A stretch of DNA of 64,000 nt from Flagellimonas yonaguniensis (lineage in GTDB: Bacteria; Bacteroidota; Bacteroidia; Flavobacteriales; Flavobacteriaceae), in assembly GCF_029193885.1 (NCBI RefSeq), contig NZ_JARFVB010000002.1:186001-250000 (forward strand), given 5' to 3'. Below the pieces are notes generated by a model, which ran no database searches, had not been told where the DNA came from, and saw nothing but the letters and a program-made list of their open reading frames with translations. Positions 9,692 through 18,228 of this stretch are shown here, piece after piece. Numbering within the stretch: the stretch's first letter is position 1; each line of letters begins with the position of its first letter. Position numbers and translations under genes: made by a program.

Positions 9692-10258
9692 ATGAGCACA
9701 TTGATCGAGAGACATATTGTTTCACTCCTTGCAGAAAAAGACGACAAGGCTATTTCTCTACTTTATGAAAATTATGGTGATACGCTCTTTGGAGTTGCTC
9801 ACAAGGTGGTAAAAGATGAAGATTTGGCCCAAGATGTGCTTCAGGAAAGTTTCATCAAAATTTGGAAAAAAGCGGACACTTATGATGCTTCAAAAGCCAA
9901 GCTTTTTACTTGGTTGTTCCGAATAGTACGCAACACCGCCATAGACAAGTTAAGAAGTGTTAACAATAAATCGGACAAAGAGATCCAAATCGACGTTTCG
10001 GACGTATATAATGTAGGAGTAAAGAGCATAAACCCCGAACATCTGGACATCCAGGAAAACTTGGACAAGATTGAGGATAAGTATAGGATTGTTCTTGAAG
10101 CCCTGTTTTTTGAGGGAATGACACAGCAGGAGGCAAGCGATGAATTGGATATTCCCTTGGGAACCATAAAGTCCAGATTGAAAATCGGACTTAGGGAACT
10201 TGGAAAGATTTACGGCACCTCCATGTCTTTGCTCCTGTTATTAAATCTATTATCATGA
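9692..10258 (+). CDS. ECF RNA polymerase sigma factor (SigK-like)
   Basis: Alternative sigma factor of 188 residues that directs RNA polymerase to a regulon under control of the anti-sigma factor encoded next. Region 2 is LYENYGDTLFGVAHKVVKDE to KLFTWLFRIVRNTAIDKLR, with the DLAQDVLQESFIKIWKK helix. Region 4 is ALFFEGMTQQEASDELDIPL with the GTIKSRLKIGLREL recognition helix. Start ATG at 9692. Its last 4 bases overlap the anti-sigma start (ATGA), so the pair is co-translated. The pairing with a RskA-type partner suggests a SigK-like group; the signal sensed is unknown. Confidence 0.95.
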   Translation: MSTLIERHIVSLLAEKDDKAISLLYENYGDTLFGVAHKVVKDEDLAQDVLQESFIKIWKKADTYDASKAKLFTWLFRIVRNTAIDKLRSVNNKSDKEIQIDVSDVYNVGVKSINPEHLDIQENLDKIEDKYRIVLEALFFEGMTQQEASDELDIPLGTIKSRLKIGLRELGKIYGTSMSLLLLLNLLS

Positions 10259-11013
10259 AGGAGAAAGTTAAAATATTTTTAGAATCGGACATCTTGGAAA
10301 AGTATCTTTTGGGAGATACCACCAAAGAAGAGTCACAAAAAGCCGAAAGGTACATTGCCATGTACCCCGAGGTAAGGGAAACATACGATACGCTCCAGAA
10401 AAATCTGGAGACCTTCGCCAATTTGTACGCCAGAAAAACCCCTGAAGGCCTTAAAGAGATCATACTTGCCAGTGCCAAAAAGGAAACCATGGTTAGCAAA
10501 AGATTCATGAGATACGCCGTTGCAGCAAGTATTGCCATAATGATTTTTGCCGGCTCCTCCCTTTTCTTCTGGAATCAGAACCAGACGTTACAACAGGAAA
10601 ACACCATGGTAACCAACCAAATCAAATATTTGGAGGATAACATGAAAGACCAGTTGGCCGACATGAGAAACCAGTTTATCGTTCTCAACAACCCTGCTAC
10701 AAAAAAACACCAGGTAAAAGGCGAACGTGAAGCCAAGGAACTCAAGGCCATTGCCTATATCAACCCTGTGAAAAAACTTTCATATATCAATGTGAGCAAT
10801 GTTCCCGAACTTCCCGAGAACAAGTGTTTCCAGATGTGGGCCGAAGTAAATGGGGAATTGGTCAACTTGGGCATAATCAAAAACTTTGACGAAAAGGACA
10901 AGCTTCTCGCATTGCCTTATGCCGACAACGCCGTGGGTTACATTACCATAGAACCTGAAGGTGGAAACAATACACCTTCGGTGGACAATATCGTTGCCAA
11001 CATCAAATATTAA
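10255..11013 (+). CDS. Anti-sigma factor, RskA (anti-sigma-K) family
   Basis: Membrane-bound anti-sigma factor of 252 residues expected to hold the upstream sigma factor inactive. The N-terminal cytoplasmic part carries an anti-sigma zinc-finger-like helical region without the HxxxCxxC zinc ligands (DILEKYLLGDTTKEESQK). One transmembrane helix lies near residues 84-101 (YAVAASIAIMIFAGSSLFFW). A coiled coil around QTLQQENTMVTNQIKYLED follows, then the periplasmic RskA C-terminal domain (KCFQMWAEVNGELVNLG and PYADNAVGYITIEPEGG). The overlap with the sigma gene supports function as a pair. Regulated proteolysis of the membrane anchor is known for RskA relatives; here it is inference. Confidence 0.92.
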   Translation: MKEKVKIFLESDILEKYLLGDTTKEESQKAERYIAMYPEVRETYDTLQKNLETFANLYARKTPEGLKEIILASAKKETMVSKRFMRYAVAASIAIMIFAGSSLFFWNQNQTLQQENTMVTNQIKYLEDNMKDQLADMRNQFIVLNNPATKKHQVKGEREAKELKAIAYINPVKKLSYINVSNVPELPENKCFQMWAEVNGELVNLGIIKNFDEKDKLLALPYADNAVGYITIEPEGGNNTPSVDNIVANIKY

Positions 11014-11036
11014 GGTTTACTTTAAAGAAACCTTAA
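11010..11036 (+). terminator. Inverted repeat after the anti-sigma gene
   Basis: Arms TTAAGGTTT and AAACCTTAA (9 base pairs, 9-base loop) span the stop codon. There is no T-run, so this is a weak terminator candidate. Confidence 0.35.
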
Positions 11037-11064
11037 ACACCCCATCCTTTAGCAAGGTATTTTG

Positions 11065-11072
11065 TACCTTTG
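11065..11072 (+). promoter_or_regulatory. Promoter -7 element for the 69-residue peptide gene
   Basis: TACCTTTG matches TAnnTTTG and lies 15 bases before the ATG at 11088, the same geometry as at several other genes here. The -33 box is not obvious. Confidence 0.5.
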
Positions 11073-11087
11073 TACAAAAGTTGGAAT

Positions 11088-11297
11088 ATGAAGTTAGCAT
11101 TAGTCACCATTGGATTGTTGGCACTTGCATTTGCAGGAATCGCCATTAAAATCTGGGGAAAAAAGAACGGTGAGTTCGCCGGAACCTGTGCAAGTCAAAG
11201 TCCGTTTTTGAACAAAAATGGGGAAGCTTGCGGTTTTTGCGGTAAACTCCCTGAAGAACAAGATTGCAAAAAAGACACAGTTACAAATACCCAATAA
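11088..11297 (+). CDS. Small membrane-anchored Cys-containing protein, 69 residues
   Basis: I do not recognise a named family with certainty; similar peptides in flavobacteria are labelled membrane or secreted protein. An N-terminal helix (KLALVTIGLLALAFAGIAIK) is either an anchor or a signal. After it comes a short periplasmic tail with four cysteines: one in GTCASQ, two in GEACGFCGK and one in EQDCKKD. The CGFC spacing is that of a CxxC redox or metal site. The ATG at 11088 is preferred over the frame-extending start at 11070, which would fall in the promoter. It lies between a sigma/anti-sigma pair and a second sigma factor. Function unknown. Confidence 0.7.
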   Translation: MKLALVTIGLLALAFAGIAIKIWGKKNGEFAGTCASQSPFLNKNGEACGFCGKLPEEQDCKKDTVTNTQ

Positions 11298-11325
11298 CCC
11301 TTAATTTTTAGGTAAGACTCATTTT

Positions 11326-11886
11326 TTGGAAAAAACCGAAGATTCCATCAAGGAGATTATACAAAAGGCAAAAGCAGGAAACCAAATTGCCTTCAGTACA
11401 CTCTTGGACACTTTTTGGAACGATGTTTACGGTTTTCAGGTACTTCGCACAAAAAATGAGAATGACGCAGAGGATATCACCATACGAACCTTTTCAAAGG
11501 CGTTTGATAAAATCGACACCTACGACGAAAACTACGAGTTCAAGACTTGGCTCATCACTATTTCCAAAAACCTCCATGTAGACCTTCTCCGAAAACGCAA
11601 GAGAAGCCTCATGAACGAAATGGAATCACGCAGTGACGAAGTGAAAAGGGTTCTGGATGAAACCCCCACGGTAGAAGATCGATTGATCACTGAGCAGAAC
11701 CTTGCCCACCTTCTTCAAGACATCAAAAAATTGAAGCCCCATTACCAAAAGGTCATCAACCTGCGCTATTTTCAGGAAATGAGTTATGCCGACATTGCCA
11801 AAGAACTCAATGAACCTGTGAACAATGTGAAGGTAAAACTGCTTCGGGCGAAAAAACTTTTGGCCGAAATCATCAAAAAAAAGTGA
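11326..11886 (+). CDS. ECF RNA polymerase sigma factor without a visible anti-sigma gene
   Basis: Second extracytoplasmic-function sigma factor, 186 residues. Region 2 runs from IAFSTLLDTFWNDVYGF through ENDAEDITIRTFSKAFDKI and FKTWLITISKNLHVDLLRK. Region 4 is LKPHYQKVINLRYFQEMSY with the DIAKELNEPVNNVKVKLLRA recognition helix. The start appears to be TTG at 11326: there is no in-frame ATG back to the upstream stop, and AGGTAAG 9 bases upstream is an unusually good Shine-Dalgarno for this group. The next gene, lipA, has its own promoter, so this factor has no adjacent anti-sigma partner. Confidence 0.9.
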   Translation: MEKTEDSIKEIIQKAKAGNQIAFSTLLDTFWNDVYGFQVLRTKNENDAEDITIRTFSKAFDKIDTYDENYEFKTWLITISKNLHVDLLRKRKRSLMNEMESRSDEVKRVLDETPTVEDRLITEQNLAHLLQDIKKLKPHYQKVINLRYFQEMSYADIAKELNEPVNNVKVKLLRAKKLLAEIIKKK

Positions 11887-11922
11887 CCCGCTCCAAGGCA
11901 CAAACTTTCCTTACCAGTTTCG

Positions 11923-11930
11923 TATCTTTG
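11923..11930 (+). promoter_or_regulatory. Promoter -7 element for lipA
   Basis: TATCTTTG is an exact TAnnTTTG match 19 bases before the lipA ATG. Confidence 0.55.
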
Positions 11931-11949
11931 TAAATCATAAATTTGTTGT

Positions 11950-12825
11950 ATGAGCACAAGCGTAGCAGAAAACGTAATTCCACCCAAAGGAAAGCCAAAA
12001 TGGCTAAGGGTAAAGCTCCCAACGGGCAAAAAATACACACAGTTAAGGGGGCTTGTGGATAAATACGACCTAAATACCATTTGCACCTCTGGTAGTTGCC
12101 CGAATATGGGCGAATGCTGGGGAGAAGGTACCGCAACATTCATGATTTTAGGAAACATCTGCACCCGTTCCTGTGGGTTTTGCGGCGTAAAAACAGGTCG
12201 TCCGGAAACCGTGGACTGGGCAGAGCCCGAAAAAGTGGCTCGTTCCATAAAAATCATGAACATTAAGCATGCCGTGCTCACATCCGTAGACCGTGACGAT
12301 CTCAAGGACATGGGCTCCATAATTTGGGCGGAGACGGTAAAAGCCGTTAGACGGATGAACCCTGAGACCACCATGGAGACCTTGATTCCCGATTTTCAGG
12401 GAATCCCCACCCATTTGGATAGAATCATAAACGTGGCTCCTGAAGTGATTTCCCATAATATGGAAACCGTGAAACGACTCACTCGCGAAGTCAGGATTCA
12501 GGCAAAATATGAAAGAAGTCTTGAAGTACTGGACTATTTAAAGAAAAATGGGGCAAAAAGGACCAAATCAGGAATCATGCTAGGTTTGGGGGAAGAAGAA
12601 AACGAGGTCATAGCCACCATGGAAGACCTCAGAAAGGCAGATGTGGATGTGGTCACCATTGGGCAGTATCTGCAACCTTCCAAAAAACACCTTCCCGTGA
12701 AACAGTTTATTTTGCCGGAACAGTTCAAAAAATATGAGGAAATAGGGTTGAAAATGGGCTTTAGGCACGTGGAAAGTGGAGCTTTGGTCCGCTCATCGTA
12801 CAAAGCGCACAAGCATATACACTAA
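11950..12825 (+). CDS. lipA: Lipoyl synthase
   Basis: Radical SAM enzyme that inserts two sulfurs into octanoyl groups on lipoyl domains, producing lipoyl cofactor for pyruvate and 2-oxoglutarate dehydrogenases and the glycine cleavage system. It acts in the cytoplasm. The 291 residues match the family. The auxiliary cluster cysteines are in [12 protein letters not shown] near residue 40. The radical SAM motif is CTRSCGFC near residue 72. The C-terminal RSSYKAH contains the RSSY motif whose Ser binds the auxiliary cluster. Start ATG at 11950, supported by the promoter just upstream. Confidence 0.97.
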   Translation: MSTSVAENVIPPKGKPKWLRVKLPTGKKYTQLRGLVDKYDLNTICTSGSCPNMGECWGEGTATFMILGNICTRSCGFCGVKTGRPETVDWAEPEKVARSIKIMNIKHAVLTSVDRDDLKDMGSIIWAETVKAVRRMNPETTMETLIPDFQGIPTHLDRIINVAPEVISHNMETVKRLTREVRIQAKYERSLEVLDYLKKNGAKRTKSGIMLGLGEEENEVIATMEDLRKADVDVVTIGQYLQPSKKHLPVKQFILPEQFKKYEEIGLKMGFRHVESGALVRSSYKAHKHIH

Positions 12826-12855
12826 CACCACAACCATCCACCTCTCCCCCAGATT

Positions 12856-13866
12856 ATGAAAAACATCACTGTTGGTATCAATGGCTTTGGCCGTATCGGT
12901 AGAACCCTTTTCAGACTTTTGCTGAATCATCCGAACATCAAGATCGTGGCCATAAACGATTTGGCCAATGCAGAAACTTTGGCCCATCTGCTCAAATATG
13001 ACAGCATTCATGGGGTATTGAACAATAATATATCCCACAAGGACAATCTGATTCTGGTCGATGACAGGGAAATACCCGTTCTCAACCACACCTATCCCAA
13101 AGAAATTGACTGGAAATCGCATGATGTTGATATTGTAGTCGAATCCACCGGAAAATTCAAGACAAGGGAAGATTTGCAATACCATGTGAAAAATGGAGCA
13201 AAAAAAGTGATTCTCTCCGTTCCTCCACTGGACGATTCCATCAAAATGGTGGTTTTGGGTGTCAATGAGGAAATTATCGAACGTGGGGACCAAATCATTT
13301 CCAATGCATCCTGCACTACCAACAATGCCGCCCCAATGATCAAAACAGTCAATGATCTCTGTGGGATAGAGCAAGCCTACATTACCACGGTGCACTCCTA
13401 CACCTCCGACCAAAGTTTGCACGATAGCCCCCACCGCGACCTAAGAAGGTCCCGGGCAGCAGGTCAATCCATAATTCCCACCACAACAGGAGCGGCAAAG
13501 GCACTCACAAGTATTTTCCCCGAATTGTCCGATGTGATAGGAGGATGTGGTATCCGAGTGCCCGTACCCAATGGTTCACTTACGGATATTACCTTCAATG
13601 TTACCCAAGAAACCTCCATTGAAGAAATAAATGCTACCTTTAAGAAGCAAGCGGACAGTAATCTAAAAGGCATATTAAGCTACACCGAAGACCCCATTGT
13701 TTCTATCGATATAAACAATAGTTCTTACTCTTGTACGTTTGATTCATTGATGACCTCCGTGATCGGTAAAATGGTGAAAATCATTGGATGGTACGATAAC
13801 GAAACTGGATATTGCTCCAGAATCATTGATTTAATAGCTTTGCTGATAAAGAAAAATTACGTTTGA
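12856..13866 (+). CDS. gap: Glyceraldehyde-3-phosphate dehydrogenase, type I
   Basis: Oxidises glyceraldehyde 3-phosphate to 1,3-bisphosphoglycerate with NAD in glycolysis, or the reverse in gluconeogenesis; cytoplasmic. The 336 residues have GINGFGRIGRTLFR as Rossmann loop. The Asp in AINDLANAE favours NAD over NADP. SNASCTTNNAAPMIK holds the catalytic Cys, HSYTSDQSLHDSPHRDLRRSR the catalytic His region, and WYDNETGY the C-terminal signature. Start ATG at 12856, 30 bases after lipA. Its stop overlaps the TTG start of the hybrid kinase gene. Whether this is the main glycolytic copy or a second paralogue cannot be told from the window. Confidence 0.95.
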   Translation: MKNITVGINGFGRIGRTLFRLLLNHPNIKIVAINDLANAETLAHLLKYDSIHGVLNNNISHKDNLILVDDREIPVLNHTYPKEIDWKSHDVDIVVESTGKFKTREDLQYHVKNGAKKVILSVPPLDDSIKMVVLGVNEEIIERGDQIISNASCTTNNAAPMIKTVNDLCGIEQAYITTVHSYTSDQSLHDSPHRDLRRSRAAGQSIIPTTTGAAKALTSIFPELSDVIGGCGIRVPVPNGSLTDITFNVTQETSIEEINATFKKQADSNLKGILSYTEDPIVSIDINNSSYSCTFDSLMTSVIGKMVKIIGWYDNETGYCSRIIDLIALLIKKNYV

Positions 13867-16085
13867 CCTTAAAACCGACAAACAAAAGGATAGGCAAAAA
13901 TTTGCTGCTACTCTTGTGCATGGCCATATGCACACAACTCGCTTTTGCTCAAAACGAAGGGAATTCAACCTCCAAGGTCAAGGCCGTTTTTGATGAATTC
14001 ATGCAATATCGCCACGAAAACAAAGTGGACAAGGCTTTGGAAACCCTGAAAGAAGCCGCCAATATTGCCGAAACCAATGAAGACTCCAAACTTTTATTGG
14101 ATACGTATCATCAATATGCAAGATTGTTTCTAGAGGAAGGTGATCGCAAATCAGCAACATTTTACTGGGACAGGGCCAGTATTCTACTAAAAGACACCTC
14201 CTACCCATACGGGGAAGCATTCCATTTGTATTTGGATGCCGCACTCAGGTATGACGAAGGCAACAACTTCCAAGCATTGAAACAGCTGGAAGAATCCAGG
14301 AAACTTAGCAATAATAGAAACCTTACCAACAATATACTATTGTTGGAGGCCAACATTTACACCAATATCGAGAAATACGATGATGCGGTAAAAAACCTGC
14401 ACGCACTTATTGTGAACGCAGATGACAAGGAACGAGCTTTCCTAGCAACCAAGGCCAATCTGCAATTGGCCAAAATAAGTGTGACATTGGACGATTTGGA
14501 GGAGGGCATCATACACTCCAAAGCTTCTTTGGAGCTGGCACAAAAACATGGTTTTGCCAAAGAGATCAAAAACTCCTATGAACAATTGGCCACTATTTAT
14601 GAAGCCAACGGAAATTATAAGGAATCATTGGGCTATGCCAAACAGTTGGCTCAAATCAAGGATTCCGTGTTCAATACAGAAAAGGCCAAATTGGATGTGG
14701 ATATAGGCGCAAGGGTACGCAATGAGCACCAAATGAACGAAATGAACAAGCTCCAAGCCAAGAATGAGGAGTTGAGCGAATCCAAAAACCGCTCAGAGAT
14801 CACGGCCATTTTAACATCGGCCTTTTTGACCATTATCTCGCTATTGGCGGTATCCTTGTTCAGGAACAACCAAATCAAACTTAAAACCAACGATCTTCTC
14901 TATACCAAAAACAAGGAATTGGAGCTGGCAAGGGATGCTGCGGTTTCGGCCATGGAAGCAAAAACCAATTTCCTGTCCACGGTAACCCACGAACTGCGAA
15001 CACCATTGTATGCCGTCACGGGGCTCACACACCTTTTGTTGGAGGAAAATCCGTCAGAACACCAGAAGGAGCATTTGAAATCATTGAAATTTTCAGGGGA
15101 ATACCTGCTTAATTTCATCAATGATATTCTTCAAATCAACAAAATCGATGCCGAAAAACTGGAGCCGCTCAGTATAGAATTCAAATTGCACAAGGTACTG
15201 GAAGACGTGGTGGAATCGCTCCAGCAAAATGCAAACGAGAAAAAGACGCAATTGGTCTTGGATTATGACCCGACCATTCCGAAAAAATTATTGGGAGACC
15301 CCATCAAGCTATCCCAAATATTCATGAACCTTGTTGGCAATGCCCTTAAATTCACTAAAAACGGTAAAGTAGAGGTCATAGCCAAGATGCTGAAAAAAGA
15401 TGAAGATCAGGTAAAGCTCTATTTTGAAGTAAGGGATAACGGAATTGGAATTTCCGAGGAACAACAGAAAAACATTTTTGACAGCTTTGAGCAGGGATCT
15501 ATTCAGATCAATAGGGAGTATGGGGGAACAGGACTTGGACTGACCATTGTAAAAAGCCTAGTGGGCCTATTTGGAAGTTCCATCCACTTGGAAAGCGAAC
15601 TGGACCACGGAAGCTCCTTCTACTTTGAAATGGATATGGATTATGAAAGCAAAGAGGGGGAAGATATCGCCTTTGAACTCAATCCAGAAGAATTCCAATT
15701 TAAAGGGCTGCACATTTTGATTGTGGAAGACAACAAAATCAATCAGGTGATCACCAAAAAAATGCTTACCAAAAAAGAGATTACCTGCGATATAGCCAAC
15801 AATGGGAACGAAGCCATTGATTTGGCCAAAAACAACACCTACGATGCCATTTTAATGGACATCCACATGCCAGGTATAAGCGGCGAGGAAGCCACTCGAC
15901 AAATACGCAAATTCGACCAGAACATCCCCATTATCGCACTTACGGCCATTTCATTGGACGATAGTCTGGACAGTTTCTACGAAGCAGGATGCAACGATGT
16001 GGTCACCAAGCCATTTAAACCAGAAGTGTTCTACCAAAAAATCGGGGAAAACATTTTTAGGAGCAAAATGGAAGGTTCCGTCTAA
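13863..16085 (+). CDS. TPR-type hybrid sensor histidine kinase/response regulator
   Basis: Membrane-bound hybrid two-component sensor of 740 residues. A signal peptide (NLLLLLCMAICTQLAFAQ) leads into a periplasmic helical TPR-like region (about 40-290), then one transmembrane helix near 313-333 (ILTSAFLTIISLLAVSLF). The cytoplasmic kinase has H376 in STVTHELRTPLYAV, the N box IFMNLVGNALKFT, DNGIGISEEQQ and GGTGLGLTI. A receiver domain follows (ILIVEDNKINQVI) with phospho-acceptor D666 in AILMDIHMPG and the Lys of VVTKPFKP. There is no DNA-binding output domain, so phosphate probably passes to another protein. It starts with TTG, overlapping the GAPDH stop, and its end overlaps the convergent lpxK by 4 bases. 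Confidence 0.93.
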   Translation: MTLKPTNKRIGKNLLLLLCMAICTQLAFAQNEGNSTSKVKAVFDEFMQYRHENKVDKALETLKEAANIAETNEDSKLLLDTYHQYARLFLEEGDRKSATFYWDRASILLKDTSYPYGEAFHLYLDAALRYDEGNNFQALKQLEESRKLSNNRNLTNNILLLEANIYTNIEKYDDAVKNLHALIVNADDKERAFLATKANLQLAKISVTLDDLEEGIIHSKASLELAQKHGFAKEIKNSYEQLATIYEANGNYKESLGYAKQLAQIKDSVFNTEKAKLDVDIGARVRNEHQMNEMNKLQAKNEELSESKNRSEITAILTSAFLTIISLLAVSLFRNNQIKLKTNDLLYTKNKELELARDAAVSAMEAKTNFLSTVTHELRTPLYAVTGLTHLLLEENPSEHQKEHLKSLKFSGEYLLNFINDILQINKIDAEKLEPLSIEFKLHKVLEDVVESLQQNANEKKTQLVLDYDPTIPKKLLGDPIKLSQIFMNLVGNALKFTKNGKVEVIAKMLKKDEDQVKLYFEVRDNGIGISEEQQKNIFDSFEQGSIQINREYGGTGLGLTIVKSLVGLFGSSIHLESELDHGSSFYFEMDMDYESKEGEDIAFELNPEEFQFKGLHILIVEDNKINQVITKKMLTKKEITCDIANNGNEAIDLAKNNTYDAILMDIHMPGISGEEATRQIRKFDQNIPIIALTAISLDDSLDSFYEAGCNDVVTKPFKPEVFYQKIGENIFRSKMEGSV

Positions 16086-17080
16086 AGCGATCCTTCAACA
16101 GCATTTTTCAAAACCACCTCATCATCACTGGAGAAGCTATGCGCAATTTCCAAAAAATACAGATTTTCCGCCCTCCCCTTCAATCTAACAAAATCCTTTT
16201 CAGTCGTCAGCACCATTTCATATCCTTGGAACTGTTCAATTTCCTTATGGGTAAAGTGATGGTGATCCCCAAACTCAAAATGCTCAAAGTCCACTCCTAC
16301 GGTTTTTAAATGCTCAACCAAAGGTTCAGGCGAAGCAATTCCTGTTACCAAAGCCACTTGTTTGTTCTTTAATTGGGATAATTGTATTTTCTCCTCTCCT
16401 CCATCAGTCACACAATCATGATACCGCAATGAAGCAAACAACACCTTTTGATGCTTTCTTGGCTTTAGTTTTGCAGTAATCGCATGCTTTTCATCCTCCA
16501 GCAACTCCTTGGGACATTTGGTCACAATGATCAAATCGGCACGTTTTGCCTCTTTCTTGGCATCCCGAAGGCTACCCGTGGGCAAATACCAATCATCCAC
16601 ATATAAATTACGATAAGTGGTAAGCAAAATTGAAAAACTCGGCTTTACTTTTCTATGTTGAAAGGCATCATCCAAAACAATGACATCCGGTTTGATCAAA
16701 CTTTCCAATTTCTCTATGCCTTTTCGCCTATCGGCATCAACAGCAACGGCTACTTCTGGAAACTTTTGATGGATTTGATAAGGTTCATCCCCTAATTCCA
16801 AAACAGTGCTTTTGGCATTGGCCAAATAGAACCCTTTGGATTTACGCTTATATCCCCTGCTCAGCACCGCCACATCTCGATCAGATAATATTCGCAACAA
16901 ATATTCCGTCATCGGTGTCTTGCCCGTACCACCAACACTCAAGTTTCCCACACAAATGGTCGGTGTTTGGTACGATTTGGATGAAAAAACACCTATATCG
17001 AACAAGAAGTTTCGAACATAGACCACCAAGGCATAGATCAACGAAATGGGGAACGCTATTTTCCGAAGCAATTGAAGCAT
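16082..17080 (-). CDS. lpxK: Tetraacyldisaccharide 4'-kinase
   Basis: Phosphorylates the 4' position of the lipid A disaccharide at the inner membrane, making lipid IVA for lipopolysaccharide. The 332 residues start with a membrane helix (LRKIAFPISLIYALVVYVRN), then the P-loop VGNLSVGGTGKTPMTEYLL. VLSRGYKRKSKG and VIVLDDAFQHRKV are the other LpxK signatures, the latter containing the catalytic Asp-His region. I start it at the ATG at 17080; an upstream in-frame extension to 17323 would run through the promoter and into the divergent NIF3 gene. Its stop overlaps the convergent hybrid kinase gene by 4 bases. Confidence 0.95.
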   Translation of the reverse strand: MLQLLRKIAFPISLIYALVVYVRNFLFDIGVFSSKSYQTPTICVGNLSVGGTGKTPMTEYLLRILSDRDVAVLSRGYKRKSKGFYLANAKSTVLELGDEPYQIHQKFPEVAVAVDADRRKGIEKLESLIKPDVIVLDDAFQHRKVKPSFSILLTTYRNLYVDDWYLPTGSLRDAKKEAKRADLIIVTKCPKELLEDEKHAITAKLKPRKHQKVLFASLRYHDCVTDGGEEKIQLSQLKNKQVALVTGIASPEPLVEHLKTVGVDFEHFEFGDHHHFTHKEIEQFQGYEMVLTTEKDFVRLKGRAENLYFLEIAHSFSSDDEVVLKNAVEGSL

Positions 17081-17128
17081 TGAACGAAAATATAATATTT
17101 TATCTTTAGCCCACTTAACATTTTTAAA

Positions 17129-18223
17129 ATGACCGTTAACAAGATAGCAAAAACGCTGGAAGAATTGGCACCTTTGGAACACGCAGAGAGCTTTGACAAC
17201 GTAGGCCTGTTGGTGGGCGACCCCAATATGAAGGTAAAAGGTGTCCTGGTCACCCTCGACACACTGGAAAACGTAATGGACGAAGCCATTGAAAAAAAGT
17301 GCAACCTCATCGTGAGTTTTCATCCCATCATTTTCAAAGGCTTAAAAAAGTTGACAGGAAGCAACTATGTGGAACGTGTGGTACTCAAAGCCATTACCAA
17401 TAACATTGCCATTTACAGTATGCATACCGCATTGGACAACAGCAAAATTGGGGTAAATGCCAAAATCTGTGATGTTTTGGGACTCAAAAATCCAGAAATC
17501 CTGATTCCGAGGACAAAAAGCATTAAAAAATTGACCACCTATGCCCCGAATGCCACTGCAGAAAATATAAAAATGGCCCTCTTTGCAGCAGGTGCCGGGG
17601 AAATTGGCAAATACAGCAATTGCAGCTACAGTTTGGAAGGTGTAGGAAGTTTCAAGGCAGAAGACGGCGCCAATCCTGCTGTCGGAAAAGTGGGCGAGGT
17701 TCATTTTGAAAAAGAGACCATGATCAACGTCATCTACTCCTTTGAGAAGGAAAAACCCATTTTAAAAGCCCTTTTTGATGCCCACCCCTACGAAGAAGTG
17801 GCTTACGAAGTGCTCACTCTTGAAAACACCAATCAGGATTTGGGCATGGGCATGGTGGGCCACCTTGATATTGAAATGGAAGAAAAAGAGTTTCTGCTCA
17901 TGGTCAAAGAGCGAATGAAGGCCTCCACCGTACGGCATTCCGAACTACTGGGCAGGAAGGTAAGTAAAGTAGCTGTTTTAGGGGGGAGCGGAGCTTTTGC
18001 CATAGGTGCTGCCAAGAAGGCGGGAGCAGATATTCTTGTTACCGCAGACCTAAAATACCATGATTTTTACCAAGCCGAAAACCAACTGGTGATCGCTGAT
18101 ATTGGGCACTTTGAAACTGAGCAATTTACAAAAGATTTATTGGTTGATTATCTTACGAAAAAAATTCCTAATTTTGCAGTCTCTTTATCGGAGAGTATAA
18201 CGAATCCCATCAAGTATTTATAA
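17129..18223 (+). CDS. NIF3/YqfO family dinuclear metal protein
   Basis: Cytoplasmic NIF3 family protein of 364 residues, often annotated as GTP cyclohydrolase 1 type 2; the physiological reaction is not settled. Metal ligands are visible in VSFHPIIFKGLKKLTG, MHTALDN and, near the C-terminus, DIGHFETEQF. A PII-like insert (about 125-235) including HPYEEVAYEV marks the longer YqfO subgroup. Start ATG at 17129; TATCTTTA at 17101-17108 is a near-consensus -7 box in the 48-base divergent spacer shared with lpxK. Only 5 bases separate it from the coiled-coil gene, so the two form an operon, a pairing common across bacteria. Confidence 0.93.
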   Translation: MTVNKIAKTLEELAPLEHAESFDNVGLLVGDPNMKVKGVLVTLDTLENVMDEAIEKKCNLIVSFHPIIFKGLKKLTGSNYVERVVLKAITNNIAIYSMHTALDNSKIGVNAKICDVLGLKNPEILIPRTKSIKKLTTYAPNATAENIKMALFAAGAGEIGKYSNCSYSLEGVGSFKAEDGANPAVGKVGEVHFEKETMINVIYSFEKEKPILKALFDAHPYEEVAYEVLTLENTNQDLGMGMVGHLDIEMEEKEFLLMVKERMKASTVRHSELLGRKVSKVAVLGGSGAFAIGAAKKAGADILVTADLKYHDFYQAENQLVIADIGHFETEQFTKDLLVDYLTKKIPNFAVSLSESITNPIKYL

Positions 18224-18228
18224 AATAT

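Noticed and set aside
11784..12374. 196-codon open frame on the minus strand across the sigma factor end and lipA
   Set aside because: It covers the lipA promoter and the lipA radical SAM motif in antisense; low-quality protein sequence.
17081..17323. N-terminal extension of lpxK by 81 residues
   Set aside because: It would run through the divergent spacer into the NIF3 gene. The membrane-helix N-terminus of LpxK begins at the ATG at 17080.
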